A program made the translations under genes and the position numbers. Source: Powellomyces hirtus (Eukaryota > Chytridiomycota > Chytridiomycetes > Spizellomycetales > Powellomycetaceae). From it: a stretch of 64,000 bases of DNA. The notes beneath the pieces are model-generated. The model was not told the DNA's origin, made no database searches, and saw nothing but the letters and a program-made list of their open reading frames with translations. Shown piece after piece: positions 37,414-47,166 of this stretch. The stretch is taken from NCBI GenBank assembly GCA_025526995.1, contig JAHLKG010000005.1, forward strand, positions 1,426,001 to 1,490,000, given 5' to 3'. The stretch's first letter is position 1. The number at the start of each line of letters is the position of its first letter.

Positions 37414-40030
37414 ATGCCTTCTCCCAAATCCCGTCCACCGCCCCGCTCCCACCACTACCTCCTCTACATCGCTGTCCCGGCCTTGGCTGCGACGAGTTTC
37501 GTCCATACCAGCGGGCTGGATTTAGATTCGCACGATCTTGATAATAAGGTGGCAGTGCCCTCGGCGGTGGCTGCAGGCATCTTGGGCGTGGGAGCTGGCG
37601 TGCAGGCGGTGTGGTGGGCGGTTCGATGGGTGCGGAGCTCGAAAGCTGTTCGGCGGTGAGTGGGGGGTGGGACGCGTTGGTTATTGGCATGCCGTTTCTT
37701 ACCAGGTTTTTTTTCTTTTTTTTCTTCACAAGGCGAGTGCGAGCTTTGCAGGATGTTATAGAACGAACGACAACGTAAGTATATCTTGCATGGTCTGCTC
37801 ATGTGTTTCGGACGGAGATGCACCGGATTCTGACTGTCAATTGGAAACATGCCATCTCCCCCAGTCTGGCCTGCTTCTATTGTAACCACGACGTTACGCT
37901 TGCTAAGGAGGTGCTCGCGATATCCAATGGACGGAGCTGGCAATGCACTCTATGTGAGAACTGGAATGGTGTTGATGAGGTGAGTTCGTTCTTCCGTCAG
38001 AACCGAGTAAGCGTAGACACGGCCTCTCACATCTTGACTCTGTGCACATCATGCAGCTGGATAAGCAAAGGGCGAGTCCGTCGAACGTATACTACGCCAA
38101 GCGGCAAGGGGGTATGTTGGGCATAGGCGCCAGTGCGGTGATGTCACTCTCGCAAGCTAATGCAATTCCTGCAGAAGCACTAGCATCCTACAAATCAAGT
38201 TTCTTCTGCAGCACATGCGTGCAAAACCAAAACCTGGTGCAACGCTTACTCGCAGCGTATGATCCCGGCGACGAGGTGAGAGCAGAAAGCCCGATTGTGC
38301 ATGGAGTCCTTGCATGGTCCCAACGTCCTGGGGAAAAGAAAGTGAACGTTCTTACCCGGCAGCGCAGGAGTATTACGAAGAAACGGTCGACGAACACAAA
38401 TCCCAGCTCGAGGAGAGATACCCTCCCCTATGTCCCGACTGCGCTGTGAAAGTGCAAGCAGCACTTGTTAGCGAAACGAACAAGATCAAGCGGCAGTTGC
38501 TGTATCAGCAGTTGGTTCGCTCGTCTGCGGGCGATTGGCGCAACGAGGAGGATGCTGCACTTGCGGCGCCGCGGTTCTCGCAGAGAAAGGCAAATTGGTG
38601 GCGCGTGGCGGCAAACTTGTGCTTGGTGGCTATCATCACAGCCATGCTCGCGGTGCATATCAGAGGTGCGCCTTTCTTCCACATTGTGCCCGCGGACAGT
38701 GCTTGAGGCTCACTAAATCCAAACTACAAACAGGATTGATGTACCCAATATCATTTAACTTTTCGCAATGCTGGTCAGACACTCTCGATATGCCGCTTGG
38801 TGCACCAGCCTGGTCTTGGAAATCCTTGTGGCGGATGCAGTGCTTGGCGCGGTTCCCAATGACCTCGGCGGGAAATTCACAATGTGTGTGCTCGGTGCTG
38901 CCGACGATGCCGTGGTATAACGCTTGGTCGGCACCGGCGGTGCTCTTGCACCCGTTGCTGTTACCGATTTTGGGAATCGATGGCGATGTGTGGACTTACC
39001 AGGTTGGCATGTTGTAACTCGTAAGGCTTCATTAAGATGCAAACTGACAACTTACCTTGGTGTGTTGCCATCAGGTGTTCCAAAGCAAGCTGTTTGCTCT
39101 TCGGGCCTTGGCGCTGTATGTGTTGACAGATGCGTGGGACCCGTCGTTTATTGCAATGTTCCACGGGTTCTGCTTGGTTGTCACAACCTTCGTAAGTGAT
39201 ACATCCTGGCTTCTCGTCTCACTCAAAGGCTCATTTCTGTCAAATACCCGTTATGTTTTAGTGGTCCTTACAATGGATTCGGAAGCTCACTTGGACTACA
39301 GAGACAAATTCATCATCACACAGCAACAATGGATCAGCGACGCAAACGTCCCATGAACACGAATTTCTTTCGACCCAATACACCAGTGGCAGCAACACGC
39401 TCGGAATCGAACAGGCGTTCATGCGCTCCACCATGCTGACTGACCGATCCGACACGCAACTCGCCGAGTTTCGGGCCAAACGCGCGTTTCAGGCCAAAAT
39501 CGTCGCCTTCTTCCGTAAAGTCGCATTGCCGGTCCTTGCGGCCTTATCTTGCGGCACACGCACTAGTAGCAGCGGACCAATCCCGATGATCTTTTCAGTT
39601 GCTTTGTCTCTGGCTTGGGGATTGGTGTTTGCGTGGAGACAGGATGTTTGCGCGAGAAAGATTGTGAGGGCCAAAGTGAGAATACGTGTGGTATGTCAAA
39701 CAATCAGCTTTTTTTTTTGTCTCCAATCCGGGTGTTGGACCTCATCGCGGCTTCGTCCGATTGCTCTAGAACGTTGTTTACATCCTCATCACACTCCGCC
39801 TCACCCTAAACGTCGGCGCCTGGGTTTGGTCTCGCATGATCCTGGGTTATACTGAAGGCGCAACGATGTGGCATCTCATTTACCCAAATACCCCATCGCC
39901 CCTGCAGTGCGAGCTGGGAGACCTGATCCCGACCTGGATACCCTCATGTTCGGTGGGATGCGCTAAATGTGTCCTTGACGTACTGGGTGCGGCGGTCCTG
40001 TTTGTGGTGTCGCGGCGGGGGGTTTTGTAG
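37414..40030 (+). CDS. Ima1/TMEM201-like inner nuclear membrane protein
   Basis: A multi-exon gene of roughly 600 aa. Exon 1 (37414-37655) encodes a membrane-associated N-terminus with one or two hydrophobic segments. Splicing then leads into the Ima1 N-terminal domain. Its first zinc-finger half is CFYCNHD with WQCTLCENWNG, and its second half is FFCSTCVQNQNL. These are followed by the family block LEERYPPLCPDCAVKVQ. These Cys pairs are the signature of Ima1 (fission yeast) and TMEM201/SAMP1 (animals), inner nuclear membrane proteins linked to the LINC complex and nuclear positioning. The C-terminal half has several transmembrane helices, such as NLCLVAIITAMLAVHI, PMIFSVALSLAWGLVF and VYILITLRLTLNVGAWVW, and ends at 40030. 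Exact exons between 38000 and 39800 were not all fixed. Confidence 0.85.
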
Positions 40031-40538
40031 ATAGAATGAGATATTTGTTAGGCAGGTGGAGGGCTTTGTAGGAGGTCTAACGGGGTACTGATTTCAATGC
40101 AAGAGTCATACTGGGCATATCAACACAGTGAGGAAGTCGGAAAATCCAACTAGAGAAGAACATTTTCCAGACAATGAAGGATTTGCTTTCAAAGATTGCC
40201 ATAGATATGCTCATATTGTTGATTGGAAAAAAAAACAAAAAAACAAGCAAACTAATACTGGCAGGTATTGGCAGGCGCCTCGTGCTTTGATGTTCCATCT
40301 ATTGCGGCGCCGTTGTACCGTACTGTCAACAACCAGGTGGAGGTGAGCGGAGATGGGCAGTCAAAGCGCGGGCGCGGTTGTGCTGTCATATCCCGTTCGT
40401 ATCCCGCTCGTGAGACAGAAATCACACTACGGCATTCAACAACACAGCACCGACGGACTCTCAAACGCAGCGTCTTGCAACGGACATATATCCCATCAGC
40501 ACCTCAACCTCTTGGCCACAGGACGCTCCTCCTCGAAC
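40031..40538. other. Intergenic, 0.5 kb
   Basis: Between two plus-strand genes. The TRAPPC12 frame stays open upstream to an ATG at 40353, so the true start may be earlier than 40539. Confidence 0.5.
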
Positions 40539-42590
40539 ATGGACTCCATACCCGCCGACTGGCCGCCAACCAGCGAGATACCTCCACAGTCGCAGCAACA
40601 GCAACAGCAACAGCACCAGGACACCGAGCTCCTGATTGATGAGCATCACCAACTAGCAGCCTCCGACCTCCTTGAAGATGATTCTCTGCCGACACCCGCT
40701 GCCAATGGCGAGGCCACCATGCCCAGTCGTCCAGCATCCGGCTCGGCCGACGCGTTGCCCGAAGATGTCACGCTCGGAAACGAGAGCCCGACCCAGGATG
40801 TGTCCGACCTCATGCTCTCGGGGCCCGTCTTCACTCCAACGGAAGCGGCCGCTGCGAATGCGCCACCGATGGCGCGTGATTCAGTAGCGGGGTTCGACGA
40901 TGTATCGGCGACCGCTGGCCCGCAACCGGGGATGCCGCTGTCGGCATTCTCGGCTCCGGGGTCCATGCTTGATGTGCAGCCGTTTCAGAGCACTGATACT
41001 GCGAGGGGAGGATATCTGCAGCAACACCCGGTGGCGGATGATGGTCCGATTCCGTTTGTGCAGGCGCCGACGGCGAATGCGGACGTGGATTTTTTTGCGA
41101 GCTTGCCTGATGCTTCGCCCGATGTAAACAGGCCCCTCCCAACAACATCAGCAACGATGAAATTACCAATGGATCCTTTACTGGAAGGAGTATCGCCCAC
41201 CGCCGCCAACACCACCTCCCCGTCCGGCACGTCACCCTCAGCCGCATCCATCATATCTCTCGAAACCGCATCCACGAGCGGCCAACGGCCCATCTCGGCC
41301 GACAAATCTCTCCCCACCCTCCCACCACACCAATTCACACCACAGCCCGTGAAACCCGACCGCCGCCCCTCCTCCTTTTTCACACCGTCATTCTTCACCA
41401 CCGCCCCGCCGCTCGACCCGAAATTCGCCCACCTCCCCACCTGCCGCTGGATCGACCCCACGGTGTTTTACGACATCCCGCCCCGCGACCCCGTCGGTGA
41501 AATCTTCCCAAAGGCGTTCCCGGCAACAGGCCACAATGCACCGCCCCGACCGCCGCGCAAACTCGTCCGCGTCGAAGACGTCCAGGCCGAACCGGACCCT
41601 TTACTAGCCCTCGTGAACGCCCACAGCTGGCGCGCCGTCGCGAGCTATTGCAGAGCACAATTGATCCAGACGCACCCGACGGATATCCCGGTGATCATGC
41701 GACTCTGGTTTGTCCGCATATGGGCGCTCACGAAACTGAAACTGCATGAATTTGCTAGCAGTGAGTTGAACAAGATTGCCCCGGATTTGAACGCGCCGCA
41801 ACTTCAGTACGAAGCCTACCCAGACATATTTCCGGGCCGCACAGGCTCAATGATTAGTTTTGAGATTCGGATGTTTTGGGCTCGCATGCCGGCACTCAAG
41901 GGACGACCCATGGAAGCTATCAATAGACTGTACGCTCTGCTCCACAAAACTCAGTGGAGCACCATTCCTACTGACGCCACACCCGCCCGCTCGGCCACCC
42001 GCGCCATCCAACTGCAACTCGCCATCGCCAACATTTTCCTCGTCGATCTGAACGATCACCGCGCGGCAACCGCCATCTTGCTCGCCCTCACTCACCAACA
42101 CCCCACGGACGCCAACCTCGCTTCCGCCCTCGGGAGACTCTACCTCCAAGTCGGAAACGTCCCCGCCGCTCGCGCCGTATTCGCCCGCCACACTCCCACC
42201 ACAAACTCAACATCATCCTCCCCAACCGCCCTCGCCAACTCGGCCTTCCTCAGCATCGCCGAAGGCCTCTTTTCAACCGCCCTCCCGCCCCTCACCGCCC
42301 TCCTCGCCCACGCCACCACGGACCAGCAACCCACGGAACAAGCCACCCACGTCAACAACCTCGCCCTCGCGCACCTGTACACGGGCAACGTCTCGCAAGC
42401 CGTCTCGTTCCTCGACTCGGTGGTCGTCGACCAGCCCCGCCGCGCGGCCGCGTGTGAAGACCTCCTGTTCAATCTCACCTCGCTCTATGATTTGTGCGAT
42501 TGCTCGGTGGACAGGAAACGGAAATTGGTCGCGGGCGTCGTGGCGAGGTTTGCCGGCGATGGATTCAATACCGCTTGTCTCAAATTTTAG
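40539..42590 (+). CDS. TRAPPC12: TRAPPC12-like TRAPP complex subunit
   Basis: A single exon of 683 aa. Residues 1 to about 285 are disordered (poly-Gln near residue 15, then Ser/Thr/Pro/Ala-rich). The conserved part begins with the aromatic block RWIDPTVFYDIPPRDPVGEIFP, described here by its ends RWIDPTVFYD and PRDPVGEIFP. A TPR-like helical array follows to the end (WRAVASYCRAQL, AINRLYALLHKTQWS, LASALGRLYLQVG, HVNNLALAHLYTG). The C-terminus, CEDLLFNLTSLYDL then GDGFNTACLKF, closely follows the known end of animal TRAPPC12 (NLCT-YELE and GDSFNTQCLKL). TRAPPC12 belongs to the TRAPPIII tethering complex acting in ER-Golgi traffic and autophagy, and in animals also at kinetochores. The start at 40539 begins the acidic N-terminus; an in-frame ATG at 40353 is an alternative. 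Lack of introns is unusual beside its neighbours. Confidence 0.85.
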   Translation: MDSIPADWPPTSEIPPQSQQQQQQQHQDTELLIDEHHQLAASDLLEDDSLPTPAANGEATMPSRPASGSADALPEDVTLGNESPTQDVSDLMLSGPVFTPTEAAAANAPPMARDSVAGFDDVSATAGPQPGMPLSAFSAPGSMLDVQPFQSTDTARGGYLQQHPVADDGPIPFVQAPTANADVDFFASLPDASPDVNRPLPTTSATMKLPMDPLLEGVSPTAANTTSPSGTSPSAASIISLETASTSGQRPISADKSLPTLPPHQFTPQPVKPDRRPSSFFTPSFFTTAPPLDPKFAHLPTCRWIDPTVFYDIPPRDPVGEIFPKAFPATGHNAPPRPPRKLVRVEDVQAEPDPLLALVNAHSWRAVASYCRAQLIQTHPTDIPVIMRLWFVRIWALTKLKLHEFASSELNKIAPDLNAPQLQYEAYPDIFPGRTGSMISFEIRMFWARMPALKGRPMEAINRLYALLHKTQWSTIPTDATPARSATRAIQLQLAIANIFLVDLNDHRAATAILLALTHQHPTDANLASALGRLYLQVGNVPAARAVFARHTPTTNSTSSSPTALANSAFLSIAEGLFSTALPPLTALLAHATTDQQPTEQATHVNNLALAHLYTGNVSQAVSFLDSVVVDQPRRAAACEDLLFNLTSLYDLCDCSVDRKRKLVAGVVARFAGDGFNTACLKF

Positions 42591-43023
42591 TATGCCATCG
42601 AGAACGCCCCCCTTCCCGCGCCCTTTTTTGTTTTTTTTTCTCATACCTCACCCTTCCATAAACCTCTGACTCGATCGGTTTCGCAATGCATTGGTTTTGT
42701 TGCTTGTTTTTTTCCCGTACATCCACTGAACCGGCGCATTTCACGTCTCCTACACTGTGTGAGCGACGGTTGCCTTCACACATCGCCCCCCCCCCCCCCC
42801 CTTCACCTGTTCTGTCATTCATTATCAGGAGGGTACCATATTACATACCTAATAAAAAAATCACCGACCGTGTCATCATATGTCAATGCACAAAACGCAT
42901 AAAAAAAGTTGCTATTTTGATTATTCGAGGCGCGCCTTTCTGAGGTACTATGTACAATGGGGAAACGTGCATGCGTACGGGGGGGGGGGGGGGGGCTTTA
43001 TATGTAACTATGCAGGCGCTACT
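42591..43023. other. Convergent 3' intergenic region with opposed C and G runs
   Basis: This 433-bp gap between convergent genes contains C16 at 42786-42801 and G18 at 42979-42996. The two runs are complementary and could pair in a transcript crossing the gap. No gene seen. Confidence 0.6.
42786..42996. repeat. Complementary homopolymers C16 and G18
   Basis: The outer ends of this span are a C16 run (42786-42801) and a G18 run (42979-42996). As an inverted pair they enclose 177 bp. Confidence 0.9.
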
Positions 43024-45024
43024 CTACATCATGCTTTCTACTTGCACCGCACAGTACTCGAGCGAGTACGTGATCGTCGGGGTGCGAGGAGCCGGCGGGT
43101 GGTGGTTGTGGTGCAGCGAAGGTGGGTGCGCCGATGGTGGTGGTGGAGCAGTAAGGTCCGGGTCCGCCTCGCAATCCCTCGCGCACGAATACACCAGTAC
43201 CGTTCCCCAATCCATCCCACAGGCATGGCGGTCCAGGAAGGCTCCCAGGTTCGGTTGATGCTGATTGGTTTTGGTACTGGCTTGAGGACTGTTTTTGGTC
43301 TTGGTGGCGCGGCGCGGGACGAGTTGCTCGGTGGGGAGGAGGGACAGGATCATGGGCATGAGCTGGAACTCGAATGTGCGGGGTGCGTTGCAGCGCGGGC
43401 ACGGTGGCGGGGTGTTGGGTGGGGAGAGGGCGGCGGAGACGGCGTCGTTCGAGTAGAAGCTGGGTTGGCCGTTGAGTGCGTAGCTGTGAGTCCGCATGAG
43501 TTGATGAAGGTTTTTTGAGGGAAGTTCACATATAACATTTGGGAAAACTCACCGAATACACTGTTCGGGATCCTCTTCGACCAGTTTTTGAAACCTCTTG
43601 AATGCTTTATTAAGGTATTTGGGACGGGATTTTTCATACGCTTCGCCTGCCCACCCTGATGCGGCCACCGGGTCGTCTAGCGCCGCTGGGTTTTCGAGGA
43701 GCTGTTCCTGGTTGTTGTATTCCGCGAGGAGCCGCAGTTCGTGCTCGTAAGAATCCGTGTCGGTGGATTCGCTGGCGAATTCGAGGGGGTAGGCGGGGAA
43801 CGTGGGTGCTGCAGACCAGGCGGCTTTGGCGGAGAAGGGTGGGTTTGTTTCGGTCGGGGCCGGTGATTCTGGAGCGTGTTTGGCTCTTGGGGTATCCGTG
43901 TTTTTGGAATCGGGCTGAAGTGTCAGAGACTTGGCCACGTGCATTGCCAGTGCCTCTACCGCATCTGTAGAAGGGGTTCCTGCTTCGACATAGATGGGCT
44001 CTGGTGAACAAGTTGCTGTTGATGGGGGCTCCTTGCTTGCAAGCAGGCTCGCATCACCCGACTGCTTTGATTTGCGCGGTGTGTGCGGGGATGGTGTGCC
44101 TGGGGCAGCACCTTCCGTAGCAATGGGACTCGCCTTGCCAGTCACCACTCCCTCATCCACCTCCTCCTCATCCCACGCATACTTCTTATCCCGCAATGCG
44201 AGAAGATCCGCCAAATTGCGACTAGGAGACGGAGACGGGGGAGCACCGAACGCCCCCGGCGAAGAGGGCGAAAACAGCGGTGGAGTTGGCGCACCAAAGG
44301 AGGGTGTTTGGGGCAGGTCCCATGATAAAGCCGTGGTCGTTGGAGTCGACGGAGTCGGCGGTCCGCGCGGCGTGACAGATTTCTGTCCCTGCTTCTTGTT
44401 GGGCGTTCCTTTTGGTTGCGGCGTGCTAGACGTGGCGTTGGGTGCTGTGGTAGTGGTAGAGCCGCTGGCTGCTGTCACCGGTGTGTTGGTGTTGTTCTTT
44501 GATTTCCCTTTTTTGCGGGGTGTTGAAGCAGGAGGTGGGTTACGTTTAATAGCTTTGATGATTCGCCAACTGCTCATCGACATGAAAACCGAATGCCACC
44601 CGTTAATGGTTTTGCTTGGAGCGCCAGACTGCGCTTTGCGGGCACCCACGCCCTACCTTCCAGGTCTCGTCATGCATATCCGGGTATTGCACGCAAAAAC
44701 ATAGTACACTCGTGAATACTTGTCGGGCTGCTCTGGCAGTTTGGCCCACATTTGCACAATGAGCAGCAGAGGTTTGTCACATGCTTCGCAGACTGCCCAT
44801 GGCGCTGGTGGTAGAATGCGGTCGTCCAGCCAGATCTATGAAGAGATGTGTTTGTTTACCATGTTTTAGTGTCGCCTTTTAGTCGATTTTGCCAGTGCTG
44901 TAGAATGACCAATTACCGGAGTGCCGCCAATCTTGTCCACATACGGGTCAACGTCTTCTGAATATTTGATCTTGTCACATGGATACCCGATTTGCGCCAG
45001 GACGGCGGGTGCAGTTGCGGCCAT
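43024..45024 (-). CDS. PDCD2/TSR4-like ribosome biogenesis chaperone
   Basis: Four exons (45024-44917, 44835-44657, 44569-43553, 43483-43024) join with consistent phases to 587 aa. The N-terminal domain opens with KIGGTPIWLDD and ILPP, then CEACDKPLLLIVQMWAKLPE and YYVFACN, the zinc-ribbon half of the family. A long Thr/Pro/Ser-rich insert of about 200 residues follows. The C-terminal PDCD2 domain has DPEQCIRY (across the last intron), PPCPRCNAPRTFEFQLMPMIL, given here as PPCPRC and FEFQLMPMIL, and MDWGTVLVYSCARDC near the end. Both Cys pairs are present. Yeast TSR4 and animal PDCD2 are dedicated chaperones that capture nascent ribosomal protein uS5 (Rps2), needed for the 40S subunit. Upstream of the start lie an A20 run and a 90-bp direct duplication that may be promoter material. 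Confidence 0.92.
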
Positions 45025-45221
45025 CTGTGGGATGGGTGGGCTTGGTAAGTGAGCTTGAGGGCTGGTCTTTGCATGCACTGTACGGTAGACTGCAAAAAAA
45101 AAAAAAAAAAAAAGAAAGGCAGGAGAAACGGAGCCTAACGCGTAAGCAAAGAAGCAGAGCGCACTCAACTCAAACATATTCAAGCTGGTCCTTTCAACGT
45201 TGGTTCGCCTGCAGCGGCTGG

Positions 45222-45389
45222 ACAACAGAGTGACATCGGTGACAACGGCTTCATATGGAGACGAGGATAGAAACCGCCTTGCGAGTCAGCGTACGAAATG
45301 AAATGTCCTTTACAACAGAGTCACATTGCTGACATGGGTTCCATTTGGAGATGAGGATCGACGCCAACGACTTGTCAGCAAAACGAAGC
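45222..45389. repeat. Diverged 90-bp direct tandem duplication
   Basis: Copy 1 (45222-45300) and copy 2 (45312-45389) share acaacagagt, the block tgacat, the block atttggag or atatggag, gaggat and gtcagc at matching offsets, with a period of 90 bp. They lie 200-365 bp upstream of the PDCD2/TSR4 start and just before the GrpB relic. Confidence 0.7.
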
Positions 45390-45519
45390 TCAAAGGATCG
45401 CCATGGTGATGAACCTTGACTTTGCTAATGCACGCATGTGCTGCGCCCGCACTGAGCAATACGCTCTGCGCCTGTCTCATTCTCCGCACTATGCACTGGT
45501 GGATCTACGACTACACGCA

Positions 45520-46048
45520 AATAATTGGACCCATCAAAGTTGATGAACACAACCCGTCGTACCGCGAGTTCTTCCTGCGCGAGAAGGGCAGTCTTGCTGG
45601 ACACGTTGGATTCAAAGCGAATACTCTGCGATCGGGCATATCGGCTCCACGGTGATTCCCGGACTTGTTGCCGAACCTATCGTGGATATCATGACGGGAT
45701 ATGGGAATACCACCTCCGCTCTGGACGAACCCTCGGATATACTACTCCTCCTCGCGTTGACGTCCATCGGTTCTGAATACATGGGTGAATCTCCCGCGAT
45801 CCCGCGGCCGTCGTGATTTCAGAAAAACAGGAAAAGACGTCGTTGACTTGATCCCTGCTGGGAGTCCGATGTGGAGGAGCAACGTTGCATTCCGTGATTA
45901 CCTTGAAACCTATGCAGATGCAGCTCCGGTTTATGCTAAAAATGAAAAATGCCACCATCGCAGGGCGGGAAAAGATGATTTGCATTTGTATTCGGACGGG
46001 GAAGCTGAGACGATCGCAAAATCGATGAAGGATGCCAACGAGCGATAG
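45520..46048 (+). pseudogene. GrpB-family (UPF0157, nucleotidyltransferase-fold) relic with two frameshifts
   Basis: Three consecutive segments in two frames together read as one GrpB-family protein of about 170 aa. Segment 1 (45520 to ~45620) has GPIKVDEHNPSYREFF, like the family opening Y-P-W-F. Segment 2 (~45621 to ~45800, shifted frame) has GHIGSTVIPGLVAEPIVDIM, the family hallmark HIGSTAVPGL-AKPIIDI. Segment 3 (~45800-46048, back in the first frame) has AGSPMWRSNVAFRDYLE and ADAAPVYAKNEK, the family C-terminal half. No GT-AG intron can explain the frame changes because the conserved blocks abut. The two shifts compensate each other. Either the gene is decaying or the sequence has two single-base errors. 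No convincing start codon was found for segment 1. Confidence 0.75.
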
Positions 46049-47166
46049 GCCATAGGTCACGAAATCCGTTCACAAGGGGTGCGCAGTGTTCGGGTTCCCC
46101 ATCTCGGTTGAGACTGTCTAGGTACTTATGAAGTGATCAGAGGTAGAGGTCGCTCAAAGATGGCTACTCACCCGCACTAGCTGAGGGAGGTGGGTGGCGA
46201 GTGAACACATTGACTGGACCTAGTTGCGTTACGAGTAACACAACGGGGCTTATCAGTTTTCTTGTCGGCGGCAGTACAAGATCATTATGTATTACGTCTC
46301 AACTGTCGTGGTGATCTGCAGCCCTCTCTTCCGAAGATGCCCAATTTACGCAACGGATATCTACAAATATCACAAAGCTGACCCGAGTCCCGGCCAATTG
46401 ACCAGAAGGAAGGACCGACCTCGGATCGAGCTTGGTACATGGTCACGTCTAAACGAGCAACAACGTTGGAGACGTGTTGTTCCAACATTCCCCCAATGCA
46501 ACGAGTCGTCAAGAGTGTGCACAAAATAATACGAGCAGCCCAACGTGTCTCCAATATTGTTGTTGCTCGTTTATATGTTTCGGATGCTTACGGACCGCCT
46601 AGATACGGTAACTTGCGAGATAGCCTTCGAAGACGCAGAATTGCCCATCAAAAAATACAAAAAATGCAAAACGCGTGGAGAATTCCACAATCAACTTGCT
46701 CAACTACCCTTTTTAGAATCCACCTTACACGAAGAGGCCGAACAGCTGGCCAATTCCCAAGGAAACACCAGTATCGAGGCAGTGATCGGCTAGGGTTGCC
46801 AATCCCTGACGACCCATTGTTGTTTCTTGTGAAGATGGCCGAAAAACAGTTTAACGGGCTTTTTACCGAACGGAAAGGAAACAACTGCGCAAAAAGGATC
46901 CATTGGATTCGCGTGTCGACACGATGACTCGGGAATCTCGATCTCATCACCCAGTTTGCCGCACGGGCTCTGCTGAGGGGCGAATATCGATATATCAAGT
47001 CAAACACGGCGACGAGCGCCATGGTACATATCAGTATATGTTTCACTCGCTCATATCCATGGCGCCGGGCGGGGTGTCCCTCGCGAAGACATCCAATCTT
47101 ATTGAGACACGGGAGGTATGACTTTTCATTCTACACCAACAGGGACACACTCTATCAGACCCTCTA
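46049..47166. other. Intergenic, 1.1 kb, with inverted repeat
   Basis: No supported gene. An 82-codon open frame at 46545-46793 (LLLLVYMF start) overlaps one arm of the inverted repeat at 46448-46574 and has no recognisable domain. Confidence 0.5.
46448..46574. repeat. Imperfect inverted repeat (arms ~32-34 bp, spacer ~61 bp)
   Basis: The left arm 46448-46479 contains taaacgagcaacaac then tggagac and gttg. The right arm 46541-46574, reverse-complemented, gives taaacgagcaacaac, a small insertion, tggagac and cgttgg. The arms match apart from a few bases, enough for a stable hairpin or a MITE-like footprint. No target-site duplication is obvious. Confidence 0.75.

Noticed and set aside
46545..46793. 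An open frame starting with a hydrophobic stretch.
   Set aside because: It overlaps one arm of the inverted repeat and shows no family pattern.
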